The position numbers were made by a program, and so were the translations under genes. This document shows, one piece after another, positions 36,299-43,394 of a DNA stretch of 64,000 bases. The stretch is from Mucilaginibacter sp. (lineage in GTDB: Bacteria; Bacteroidota; Bacteroidia; Sphingobacteriales; Sphingobacteriaceae): assembly GCA_028288025.1 (NCBI GenBank), contig JAQBOM010000004.1, positions 62,001-126,000 of the forward strand, read 5' to 3'. Position 1 is the first letter of the stretch, and the number at the start of each line of letters is the position of its first letter. The notes under the pieces were generated by a model. The model was not told where the DNA came from and did no database searches. It saw only the letters and a list, made by a program, of their open reading frames with translations.

Positions 36299-36985
36299 AT
36301 GCCAACACTTCCAGGAAATATCCAGCAAGCTGCCAGCGGATTGCGCGGATTCGACATCGACCAGATTCTGACCGCGGCGCAAGCCCAGGATTTTAAGAAT
36401 GCCGGTTATGATTTTTGTATCCGTTATGTCCCGCGAACGGCGGCCCTGGCAGCAAGCACGAACACCAATCTGACGAACACGGAAGCTTTGGCGATCCTGA
36501 ATGCAGGACTGGCGCTTATGGTCGTGCAGCACACCCGCAATGAAGGCTGGTCGCCGACCGCTGCGCTGGGAACCGCCGACGGCCAGTACGCGGTCACTTA
36601 TGCAAGCCAGGTGGCTGAACTGCCGCAGAGCATCAATATCTGGTGCGACCTGGAGGTCGTCGCAGCGAATACCAATGCCGCGGACGTGATCGGTTATTGC
36701 CAGGCCTGGTATAACGCGGTGAACGCCGGTGGTTACGTGCCCGGCTTGTATGTAGGTTACGGCATTGTCCTGACCGCCCAGCAGCTTTATAGCACCTTGT
36801 CGTTCAAACACTACTGGAGCGCCTATAACGCAGAGGTCGGCATCGCCCATCGCGGCTACCAAATAACCCAGCACAACGAACTACAACTTAGCACCGTCAC
36901 ACCTGACACACAGGGCAATGCTTTCGACCCCAACACGATCCAGACCGATCAATTGGGCGGCACCCCCGTATGGCTTTCTTTATAA
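36299..36985 (+). CDS. DUF1906 (Rv2525c-like) glycoside hydrolase-like protein
   Basis: The 228-residue protein is a single DUF1906 domain with a TIM-barrel-like fold: GFDIDQILTAAQAQDFKNAG, DFCIRYVPRTA, ALMVVQHTRNEGW, INIWCDLEV (acidic residue at the barrel end) and VPGLYVGYG, ending in HYWSAYNAE. Related proteins are thought to act on peptidoglycan or glycans, but activity is not proven. No signal peptide is seen. It is much richer in G+C than its neighbours, has its own promoter, and sits alone between the two dyad-bounded cassettes, which suggests a separate origin. Confidence 0.85.
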   Translation: MPTLPGNIQQAASGLRGFDIDQILTAAQAQDFKNAGYDFCIRYVPRTAALAASTNTNLTNTEALAILNAGLALMVVQHTRNEGWSPTAALGTADGQYAVTYASQVAELPQSINIWCDLEVVAANTNAADVIGYCQAWYNAVNAGGYVPGLYVGYGIVLTAQQLYSTLSFKHYWSAYNAEVGIAHRGYQITQHNELQLSTVTPDTQGNAFDPNTIQTDQLGGTPVWLSL

Positions 36986-36989
36986 TAAA

Positions 36990-37034
36990 TTAAAACCCAC
37001 CTGTCACTTGCCGATCCCCGCGTGTGGGTATCTT
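36990..37034 (+). terminator. Possible terminator after DUF1906 gene
   Basis: Inverted arms ACCCAC and GTGGGT about 37 bases apart end-to-end lie downstream of the DUF1906 stop, followed by TATCTTG. The hairpin is short with a long loop and no real T-run, so this is weak. Confidence 0.25.
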
Positions 37035-37040
37035 GAATAC

Positions 37041-37060
37041 AGGATAACTGAACATTATCC
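37041..37060 (+). repeat. Cassette B left dyad (site 3)
   Basis: AGGATAACTGAACATTATCC contains perfect 6-bp arms GGATAA and TTATCC around the spacer CTGAACA. Nineteen of these bases (37041-37059) recur inverted at 39139-39157. The outer flank GAATAC matches that of site 1. It lies ten bases before the ATG of the KAS III-like gene. Confidence 0.85.
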
Positions 37061-37069
37061 GCTTATCAC

Positions 37070-38113
37070 ATGAAACTTGTAGGTATCGACTGCCAAATCC
37101 CTTCGAATAAAATTGCTAACGCAGATATTATCGATCTGGTTAAATATTACAGCACACCAACTTTCAGCGATCTGAAAGGTTTGGAAGTATTTGTGCGTAA
37201 ATACCTATCGCTTACCGGGATCGAGAGCAGGTTTTGGCGGGAGAAAAATGAAAAACCCCTTGACCTGATCAAACAAGCCGTTGATAACGCCCTTAAAATG
37301 GCCCATCTTCAACTTAAAGATATTGATCTGGTCATTTATTCCAGCATTGACCGTGGATTTATTGAACCGGCCAATTCCAATTTTATCTGTAAGGCGCTTG
37401 GCCTGAATAACATTCGGAATTTTGACATTGTAGATGCGTGTATGGGCTGGGCTTCGGCGGTACAGGTCGCAGCATCTTTCCTAAATAATTCCAGTCACTA
37501 CCATTCCATCCTGATTGTTAATGCAGAATTTCCGATGGATGAAAAAGGGGCAGTATTACCGAGTAATTTCACCATAAAGCAGAAAAGCGAACTGCAATGG
37601 AAATCCGCCTCATTTACCATGGGAGAAGCAGCTTCCGCATCGATATTTCAGAAGGACGATAAGTCCACCTTATTTGAATTTATCGAAGATCATTTTCAGT
37701 CTGAACTATGTACGATTACTTTGCCGAATTCGGAGAAATACCGAATGGACGCTGCAAAGAAATATTTCCCGGATGATTTACAGTTTTTTGCTGATTCCGC
37801 CTTATTGCTCCAGAAGGGGATGCTTCCCGCGATCAATGTCTTGCAAAACCTGCTGGGTAAACTGGACTACACCCCTAAAATGGTTTTTCCCCATTCCATA
37901 TCCAGTAAGGTGATACAAGATGCCGCATTGAATGCCGGTGTCCAAGCCTCGATCTATTCCACTTTTTCTAAACTTGGGAATTTGGCAACCGCATCGGTTC
38001 CAAGCGGGATCACCAAAGCACTGTTAAATAATTTACTAAAGCCTAACGAAAAAGCTATCGCCTGGATCGCAAGTGCAGGAATGAAATATGCGGCGTTTGA
38101 AGTCCAGTTATAA
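37070..38113 (+). CDS. 3-oxoacyl-ACP synthase III-like thiolase-fold protein
   Basis: The 347-residue protein has the thiolase fold of FabH-like enzymes with a complete catalytic triad: Cys124 (DIVDACMGWASA), His275 (MVFPHSISSK) and Asn304 (KLGNLATASVPSG). The opening MKLVGIDCQIPSNKI and TGIESRFW are also typical. Such enzymes condense or transfer acyl groups from CoA or ACP donors. It is not in a fatty-acid operon, which points to a specialised acyl transfer. The last six bases overlap the convergent membrane-protein gene, and the start lies just inside dyad site 3. Confidence 0.88.
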   Translation: MKLVGIDCQIPSNKIANADIIDLVKYYSTPTFSDLKGLEVFVRKYLSLTGIESRFWREKNEKPLDLIKQAVDNALKMAHLQLKDIDLVIYSSIDRGFIEPANSNFICKALGLNNIRNFDIVDACMGWASAVQVAASFLNNSSHYHSILIVNAEFPMDEKGAVLPSNFTIKQKSELQWKSASFTMGEAASASIFQKDDKSTLFEFIEDHFQSELCTITLPNSEKYRMDAAKKYFPDDLQFFADSALLLQKGMLPAINVLQNLLGKLDYTPKMVFPHSISSKVIQDAALNAGVQASIYSTFSKLGNLATASVPSGITKALLNNLLKPNEKAIAWIASAGMKYAAFEVQL

Positions 38114-39130
38114 GCCTTGGGTAATCACGGTAGCGATAATACTTGCCGCCGCCGGACAAATTACCGAAACGATCAATTTCGTATTGCCCATGAGCAAATA
38201 AAAACTCTTGTTGGTGGTTAACCACTCTTCTAATTCCGGGTCGTCCTGTACTCTTTTATCCTGAATCAGCACCGTGATTTTTCTATGCGTGAGCCAATAA
38301 GGATAGATACAGAGAAATAAAAGGGTCAACGAAAATATCACCCCCCAGCATATGCCCATCGATACGGAAACGCCACCATAGTCGCTCTTGATCGCTTGCC
38401 CTTTTAACAAAGATATAGGTACCTGAAAAAACAAAACCGTTGATAGGGTACTGGAAACTAGCACAACACTTAAAAGTTGGGCATATTTTTTTAATGCCGA
38501 ATTAATATTGGAAATATATTTTTTGATCTCATTATTCGGGACCTCATCGCGGTTAATATAATCATGTAAGTCTTTACCGATATAAAAGCCACCGTATACC
38601 ATCACGGTCAGTGCAAAACAGATTAATACAAACGGGTAGACTGAAAATAGATGAAACAATTGAAAATGAAACAGAGGTAAGAAATCCGCTGGAAAAAATT
38701 TCATTGCTGACTTAAAAAATGGAGATTGAGACATGAGAATATACAACCGATCATGAGAAAAAACGGCAATGTTGGTATGAACAGCGTCTAAAATGAATAC
38801 CAGGGCAAACATCCCTAACAAACAAGCGAGCCTGATTCTCCGGGTCCACTTCAATGTGGTTCCCGGAGCATTTTTTTTGCTGGTCAAAAAAAAGTGATAA
38901 ATAATAATGCTGCAGATGACAATATGCGCGAACCCTGCTACGATATAATAGATCAGCATCTTAAAATTATAGCTTTTGGCCAGTAACAATGTTTTTAATT
39001 CCTTTTGATATGGACCAACATCGATTAACATTTCAAAACAAATGATGGCCAGTGTTACCGGTATTAAGCCTGAAAGAATAGTCTTGACCCCATACTGTAT
39101 TCCCTTAAAATGAAAAAATGGAATTTTCAT
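38108..39130 (-). CDS. Polytopic membrane protein of unknown function
   Basis: The 340-residue protein has about seven hydrophobic segments: ILSGLIPVTLAIICFEMLI, LIYYIVAGFAHIVICSIIIY, LACLLGMFALVFILDAV, YPFVLICFALTVMVYGGFYI, LLSVVLVSSTLSTVLFF, ICWGVIFSLTLLFLCIYPYW and LIVSVICPAAASIIATVI. No recognised motif is visible. It is convergent with the KAS III-like gene and starts nine bases inside dyad site 4, so the pair mirrors the arrangement of cassette A. Partnership with the thiolase-fold protein (for example modification of a membrane lipid) is inferred only from position. Confidence 0.7.
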   Translation of the reverse strand: MKIPFFHFKGIQYGVKTILSGLIPVTLAIICFEMLIDVGPYQKELKTLLLAKSYNFKMLIYYIVAGFAHIVICSIIIYHFFLTSKKNAPGTTLKWTRRIRLACLLGMFALVFILDAVHTNIAVFSHDRLYILMSQSPFFKSAMKFFPADFLPLFHFQLFHLFSVYPFVLICFALTVMVYGGFYIGKDLHDYINRDEVPNNEIKKYISNINSALKKYAQLLSVVLVSSTLSTVLFFQVPISLLKGQAIKSDYGGVSVSMGICWGVIFSLTLLFLCIYPYWLTHRKITVLIQDKRVQDDPELEEWLTTNKSFYLLMGNTKLIVSVICPAAASIIATVITQGL

Positions 39131-39138
39131 GGTAATAT

Positions 39139-39157
39139 GATAATGTTCAGTTATCCT
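39139..39157 (-). repeat. Cassette B right dyad (site 4)
   Basis: Exact inverted copy of 37041-37059 (AGGATAACTGAACATTATC on the minus strand), eight bases upstream of the membrane-protein ATG and only nine bases from the stop of the tyrosine recombinase gene. Its outer flank ATAAAGGATAAC matches site 2. Confidence 0.85.
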
Positions 39158-39166
39158 TTATTCACA

Positions 39167-40111
39167 TCAAACCACTGCAAGTGAAAAATCCATCCTAGGA
39201 TGTTTGTCAGTCAGAATTTGTTTCTGCTTTTCCTGGTTGACTTGCGTATAGATTTGAGTCGTGACTATTGAGCTGTGTCCTAGCATTGCCTGGATATACT
39301 TGATGTCGACATCATTTTCAAGTAAAAGGGTAGCAAAAGAATGCCTAAAAGTATGCGGAGTTACTTTTTTTATAATTTTGGCTTTTACTGCAATCGCATT
39401 TACCATGTTACGAATAGATTGATCTGAAAGTTTATTTTCAAATCTATTGATCAATAAATAGCCTCCCGCTGCATTGATTTTTTCCTCAAATAGACAAATG
39501 TAAATTTCAATCAAAGCCAATGCACCGACGTTACATATTTGAATAACTCTCTCCTTGTTTCCTTTGCCCCTTAGCATCAGTGAACCAGTTTTTCGATCCA
39601 AATCAGCCAATTTTAAGTTGGCAATTTCTGAAACCCTGGCTCCAGTAGAAAAAAGCAACTCGACGACCGTTGCATTTCGGACTTTTTCCAGGTAGGCATA
39701 TTTAGATTTTGGCACATTGCTAATTGCATTGTATGCTTCATTGAGCATAGTCTTTATTTCTTCCTTGTTTAAAGCTTTAGGCAGGCAAATCGCTTCTTTT
39801 AAATTTATCCTTATACGGCGGATTGGGTTGACGGTAATAATATCCTCAAATTCGAGGTAGTTAAACATTGCTTTCAGGCTGGCTATTTTCCGTTTTACAG
39901 TTTTGATTTTCCATCCGGATATTTCCCGAAGATAATGTTTGAGGTGGTGTTTGTTTATTTCCTGTATAACGTCTGGGTAGCTATTGCTACTGACAAAAGA
40001 TTTGAACTGAATTAAATCCAGGTTATAAAAATAGATGGTCTTTACGCTCAGATTCTTTTCATAGCGACAGTGTTGTAAAAAATTGTCGATAGCTTGTTGA
40101 ATATTGTTCAT
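39167..40111 (-). CDS. Tyrosine recombinase/integrase
   Basis: The 314-residue protein has an N-terminal SAM-like core-binding domain (NFLQHCRYEKNLSVKTIYFY) and a C-terminal catalytic domain with all expected residues: Arg159 (TGARVSEIANL), Lys183 (RGKGNKERVI), His253 and Arg256 (HTFRHSFATLL), His279 (MLGHSSIVTT) and Tyr288 (QIYTQ). It is of XerC/D size with no arm-binding domain. It could integrate the element, or invert the adjacent dyad-bounded cassettes, or both. It is transcribed towards site 4. Confidence 0.93.
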   Translation of the reverse strand: MNNIQQAIDNFLQHCRYEKNLSVKTIYFYNLDLIQFKSFVSSNSYPDVIQEINKHHLKHYLREISGWKIKTVKRKIASLKAMFNYLEFEDIITVNPIRRIRINLKEAICLPKALNKEEIKTMLNEAYNAISNVPKSKYAYLEKVRNATVVELLFSTGARVSEIANLKLADLDRKTGSLMLRGKGNKERVIQICNVGALALIEIYICLFEEKINAAGGYLLINRFENKLSDQSIRNMVNAIAVKAKIIKKVTPHTFRHSFATLLLENDVDIKYIQAMLGHSSIVTTQIYTQVNQEKQKQILTDKHPRMDFSLAVV

Positions 40112-40212
40112 TTAGTTATAATTAAGTGCAGTGGGAAAATCGCTTATTCGCCCGCATTAACCAAATGAAAAATGATTACTTTTTAATATCCGTGATACGC
40201 GAATTGGCGTAA

Positions 40213-40257
40213 TTGGAGCAAAAAAGAATAATTGCTCCGATATAGTCCGCGTCTGAG
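40213..40257 (+). repeat. Imperfect direct repeat, right copy (att-like)
   Basis: TTGGAG (40213-40218) and TGCTCCGATATAGTCCG (40233-40249), matching the copy at 32597-32642 with 16 of 17 bases in the core. Here the bases also form an inverted repeat GGAGCAA/TTGCTCC (40215-40239). It lies about 100 bases upstream of the recombinase start, a usual place for an attachment site. Confidence 0.55.
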
Positions 40258-40270
40258 GTAGGTTTTTTCT

Positions 40271-40549
40271 TGCCCAAAAAAGGATTTCTCAATTGATTTC
40301 CATTTTAAAAAATACTTTAGCAGCGAATACAAGGCCGATTACTATGGTTTCGTTTTTAAGATGTGCTGTGATTATGGCTACCACGTCAATGGCGACATGG
40401 TCTATTTTGTGTATGCCGGCAGGGAACTGTACTTTAATTAACTGTACGCTATTCTAAAAGATTCCTTCAGCAGTATTGGAACTACTGTTACTAATAAAAC
40501 TGCGGGTGTTGCGTACAGCTTAAAAGATTTAGCGCGTTGGAATGCCTGA
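40271..40549 (+). pseudogene. Truncated gene with in-frame stop at element edge
   Basis: One frame reads as protein without a start codon (KDFSIDFHFKKYFSSEYK, then DYGYHVNGDMVYFVYAGREL), meets TAA at 40439-40441 and continues in the same frame (LYAILKDSFSSIGTTVTNKT, then AYSLKDLARWNA) to a second stop. The 5' part is missing right where the att-like repeat ends, as if an insertion removed it. Family not recognised. Confidence 0.45.
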
Positions 40550-40607
40550 AAAAGGCCGGTCTTAAAGAACCGAGCGCAAAAATGAAAGGCTTTACGGAAA
40601 ATAATAA

Positions 40608-40640
40608 AAGATGCGGGCGATTATGTCCCGCCAGCATCTT
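40608..40640. terminator. Bidirectional rho-independent terminator
   Basis: Arms AAGATGC(G)GGCG and CGCC(A)GCATCTT enclose a short loop; T-rich or A-rich bases lie on both sides. It closes the small leftward gene at 40655 and the remnant to its left. Confidence 0.65.
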
Positions 40641-40654
40641 AATTGACCCTCATA

Positions 40655-40882
40655 TTAACAAGGGTCAACTCTCCAATGAGCGGGTTGGGCCCTGTCTTGT
40701 AAGTGGCGTTGCCTTGCGACGTGCACCGGGCGGTAACCGTTATCGCACGCGTACTTCTTTGCGGCTGCCTGGGTGGTAAAATTACCGCCCACCGAAGATT
40801 CGTTAACGATAACCACATAATGGGAGGTCGCTACGTGCTCGCTTGAAGCATAAGGTCTGTGTTCTACATAAGCTGCTGCCAT
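40655..40882 (-). CDS. Small conserved-looking protein of unknown function
   Basis: The 75-residue protein has a patterned sequence (HYVVIVNESSVGGNFTTQAA, then GYRPVHVARQRHLQDR and PAHWRVDPC). The C-terminal VARxRHLQ..PAHWR segment looks familiar from short Bacteroidetes proteins but has no assigned role. ATG at 40882. It is cytoplasmic by sequence. Confidence 0.6.
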   Translation of the reverse strand: MAAAYVEHRPYASSEHVATSHYVVIVNESSVGGNFTTQAAAKKYACDNGYRPVHVARQRHLQDRAQPAHWRVDPC

Positions 40883-41037
40883 AATAAATAGGATTTAATA
40901 AATGAATAAATAAGAAGTTTAAGAAATATAATGCTGGTCTAAAATTTATACGGACACCCGCGCCCCCGTTGCCGGATATATTTTCGCAGTTCAGGAGATA
41001 GCCGGAAAGACTCCCACCGAAATACGACAAGCGCCGG

Positions 41038-41277
41038 TTATTTCACCTTGTGATCTGCATAGACAATCAGCCGCCACCGGATCTGCCCCTGTGTGCTGGT
41101 ATGCTGGTGATGGTTTTGCGGCGGAAACTGCCGGCTTTCTTCCGCCACGATTTCACGCCCGCAACCCATGCAGCGGTAGATGCCTGAATGAGGTACCTGT
41201 TCACCGGGCTTGCGGTCGAGATTAAAGGCATTGTCATTGCCTTGGGTCAAAAATTGAGCATTTTGATAAATAGCCAT
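41038..41277 (-). CDS. Small zinc-ribbon-like protein (YjzC-like)
   Basis: The 79-residue protein contains KPGEQVPHSGIYRCMGCGREI with a CxxC pair, then FPPQNHHQHT and a W-containing end RWRLIVYAD. The order Pro-Gly-x-x-x-P-x-x-G-x-Y followed by a CxxCG knuckle and a final FPP/W block resembles short YjzC-like proteins. It may bind zinc. Function unknown. Confidence 0.65.
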   Translation of the reverse strand: MAIYQNAQFLTQGNDNAFNLDRKPGEQVPHSGIYRCMGCGREIVAEESRQFPPQNHHQHTSTQGQIRWRLIVYADHKVK

Positions 41278-41325
41278 CTGTTTTAATTTTATTGGTTGCT
41301 AACTAATTCTTTTTTGGGGCACCGC

Positions 41326-41472
41326 TTAGCGCTTTTCACCTGGTTTGTGGATATGCGGTTTCAGACCGGGATGTTTGGGCGCGGTTGGCGGATCAACACG
41401 TCTTCTTTGGTCGTCTGAGCCGTCTTCTTTTTTGGGCTTTGGGCCGGGTTTAATTAATTCGATTTGTTCCAT
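41326..41472 (-). CDS. 48-residue Pro/Lys/His-rich small protein
   Basis: A short open frame begins MEQIELIKPGPKPKKEDGSD and ends KHPGLKPHIHKPGEKR. It has strong codon-level regularity, an AT-rich upstream region and sits in line with neighbouring small leftward genes. It is highly charged and unstructured-looking. A GCGG-N4-CCGC dyad lies 54 bases upstream. Confidence 0.5.
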   Translation of the reverse strand: MEQIELIKPGPKPKKEDGSDDQRRRVDPPTAPKHPGLKPHIHKPGEKR

Positions 41473-41525
41473 GATATTTAAATTTTATTTGGTATAAAAA
41501 TAGGCACCCTTCCGCATCGTATTTT

Positions 41526-41537
41526 GCGGGAACCCGC
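41526..41537. promoter_or_regulatory. GCGG-N4-CCGC dyad, copy 1
   Basis: GCGGGAACCCGC, between the 48-residue gene (start 41472) and the stop of the gene at 41549. The same dyad recurs at 44689 and 45379. Confidence 0.4.
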
Positions 41538-41548
41538 AGTTGCCGGCG

Positions 41549-41947
41549 TCAGTTCACGGCCAAACGTGACTGGAGTTTTCCGATCTCTGTAATAAAGGCC
41601 GCGAAACCATCCATCGCTCCCTGCTTTGATGTGGTGATGACCTCATAAATCCCCGTACCGGACCGGAGTGTATATGCTGAATAAGTACAGATCGGGAGCT
41701 GGCGATTGTTGTTGAAACGCCGGTCAGGGCCGCCGCTTTTATTCACATAACGCCAGGTACGGTCCACGATCTGCGCGTCCCGGGGTACACCTTCGTCTTC
41801 AATAAAACGCGTGGTTGCACCACTGATCTGCAAATGCTTATAAAAGGCCGCCGCAAAAGTATTCCCCCGCCTGATCAGCAAACGTTCCGGTAGGAAATAA
41901 AACTCCAGGTGGCTCAGCCTGATATAAGGGATCGCAATATTGGTCAA
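41549..41947 (-). CDS. C-terminal domain partner of DUF4236 protein
   Basis: The 132-residue frame starts with TTG inside the TTGA that ends the DUF4236 gene upstream. It holds SHLEFYFLPERLLIRRGNTF, then TRFIEDEGVPRDAQIVDRTW, then RYVNKSGGPDRRFNNNRQLP, a domain normally found downstream of DUF4236 in one longer protein. The split may be a frameshift or a true two-gene arrangement with coupling. Function unknown. Confidence 0.6.
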   Translation of the reverse strand: MTNIAIPYIRLSHLEFYFLPERLLIRRGNTFAAAFYKHLQISGATTRFIEDEGVPRDAQIVDRTWRYVNKSGGPDRRFNNNRQLPICTYSAYTLRSGTGIYEVITTSKQGAMDGFAAFITEIGKLQSRLAVN

Positions 41948-42201
41948 GAGGTACTGTGCACCGGTTCATCAGGCGCTGGAACCAGCGCCGAGTTTCCCGG
42001 AACAGCACACGGGGGGACTGCATCAGGCCCGGAGATCTTCCGCCGGTAACCGACCCCATGCGAGCTCAAATTGACATAAGTACCTTGGGGGCCGACATTG
42101 ACGCGTGCACCCTTAACGCCCACCGAGTAACTAATGCCGCTTTGTGAAAAATTGATCTGGAACGGCCCCGAGCCAAATGATTTACGATAAGACCAGCCCA
42201 T
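41944..42201 (-). CDS. DUF4236 domain protein (possibly truncated)
   Basis: The 85-residue protein begins MGWSYRKSFGSGPFQINFSQ and continues SGISYSVGVKGARVNVGPQG, the signature of DUF4236. After about 60 residues it changes to a Pro-rich tail (ALVPAPDEPVHSTS) unlike the family, and the usual downstream domain continues in another frame at 41947. Confidence 0.75.
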   Translation of the reverse strand: MGWSYRKSFGSGPFQINFSQSGISYSVGVKGARVNVGPQGTYVNLSSHGVGYRRKISGPDAVPPCAVPGNSALVPAPDEPVHSTS

Positions 42202-42254
42202 AGTGCAATCGAATGTTAGATGATCAGGTTTACGTGACGAAATAAGTTATCTTT

Positions 42255-43394
42255 TCAGGGTTTTTTTCCCTGGATAAAATCTTTGATTTTCTGCCGGCTC
42301 AGCTCAGTCGCGTCGAGACGTTCATTAAAAAAATCGTCTCCGGCGTTTTTGACCTCCAGCTTTTTAAACCAGTCCGTCCAAAGCTTGCGCAGGATGTCAA
42401 AATCCCGTGGCGTACCCGGGTCCCTGGGCTCCTGGACGCTGACCCGGTGCCGCGAATGGACTTCGAGCACCAATACCTCTAGGCCTTTGAAATGATCCGT
42501 GCAGTCCATAATTGGTGTGATGTCAGCAACGGCGTCCGTGATGGCGTAACCGGCCCGCAGCTTATTGAAAACAGTTAATCGCTGCCCGTAGGACCCGGTA
42601 TACAAGGCTGTACCCGTTGCCTCCTTCGTTTGGGCTTCCAGATAGCCGTCCGTCAGAATGATAAGCAGGTTCCGGTAACTGGAAAACAGGGTAGATAGCC
42701 TGATATTGCGCTTCAGGTCATGGTTAAAATAACTCCAGTAATCCGCCCCCTGCGGGTCTTGCTGCGCCAGGTGATAAAGTTGAGCGATCTGCGTTTGAAA
42801 CTGGTCATGCTTCGCCTCAAAGAACAATTTATTGCTTTTGTCTTTAAACCCCGAGAGGTCAAAAATGAGCCGGTCCGCAACAGACCGGAACTGACCGGCT
42901 GCCTGGTTACCCCCGGTAACATCGACAATGAGCCGGTCACCCGAATTCATTTTTAAACGGCTGACCGATTCAAAAGAGCGCCAGGCCTGATTCAGGAGCA
43001 ACATGTCGTTGCCGGTCTGGCCGGGATTGTTTGTTTCATCGTTGATACGCCCCGACAGATCAGGTACGACGATCAGGTTTAAACTTTCCGGCGGCTTGGG
43101 CAGCCAGGTCAGGCAGTCCTGTGTTTGCTGATCCGTCAGGTGAAATGAATAAAGCTTGTTCTTCACCTCGGTGACGTAAGCTTCATCATCGCCGAGCTCG
43201 TTTTTATGTTTATCCCAGGAGGCCTGAACATCGGCCATATTACCGGTATTTTTCAGGTCGTCAATGGCCAGGCTCTCCGCTGAGGGTCTGATCAGCAGGT
43301 AAATAAAGGCCGCGAAAACCGCGAAGAAACCCAGCGCCATATATAAAGGGCGGGTATTTCTTTTTTTTATTGTTTTATTGTGGTCAGCTATCAT
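42255..43394 (-). CDS. Membrane-anchored VWA-like protein
   Basis: The 379-residue protein has one N-terminal membrane segment (PLYMALGFFAVFAAFIYLLI) and a domain with a degenerate MIDAS-type motif, LNLIVVPDLSGRINDE (DxSGR where VWA domains have DxSxS), followed by a second strand NLLIILTDGYLEAQT. This is the order of a von Willebrand factor A-like domain, which binds metal and partner proteins. The gene begins directly after the stop of the coiled-coil membrane protein, with no gap, so the two form an operon and probably a complex. I do not recognise the system. Confidence 0.65.
   Translation of the reverse strand: MIADHNKTIKKRNTRPLYMALGFFAVFAAFIYLLIRPSAESLAIDDLKNTGNMADVQASWDKHKNELGDDEAYVTEVKNKLYSFHLTDQQTQDCLTWLPKPPESLNLIVVPDLSGRINDETNNPGQTGNDMLLLNQAWRSFESVSRLKMNSGDRLIVDVTGGNQAAGQFRSVADRLIFDLSGFKDKSNKLFFEAKHDQFQTQIAQLYHLAQQDPQGADYWSYFNHDLKRNIRLSTLFSSYRNLLIILTDGYLEAQTKEATGTALYTGSYGQRLTVFNKLRAGYAITDAVADITPIMDCTDHFKGLEVLVLEVHSRHRVSVQEPRDPGTPRDFDILRKLWTDWFKKLEVKNAGDDFFNERLDATELSRQKIKDFIQGKKP

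Noticed and set aside
27735..40257. Complete conjugative element
   Set aside because: Only relaxase, accessory and coupling genes are present; no type IV channel genes (TraG-type pilus/channel set) occur, so it is mobilizable at most.
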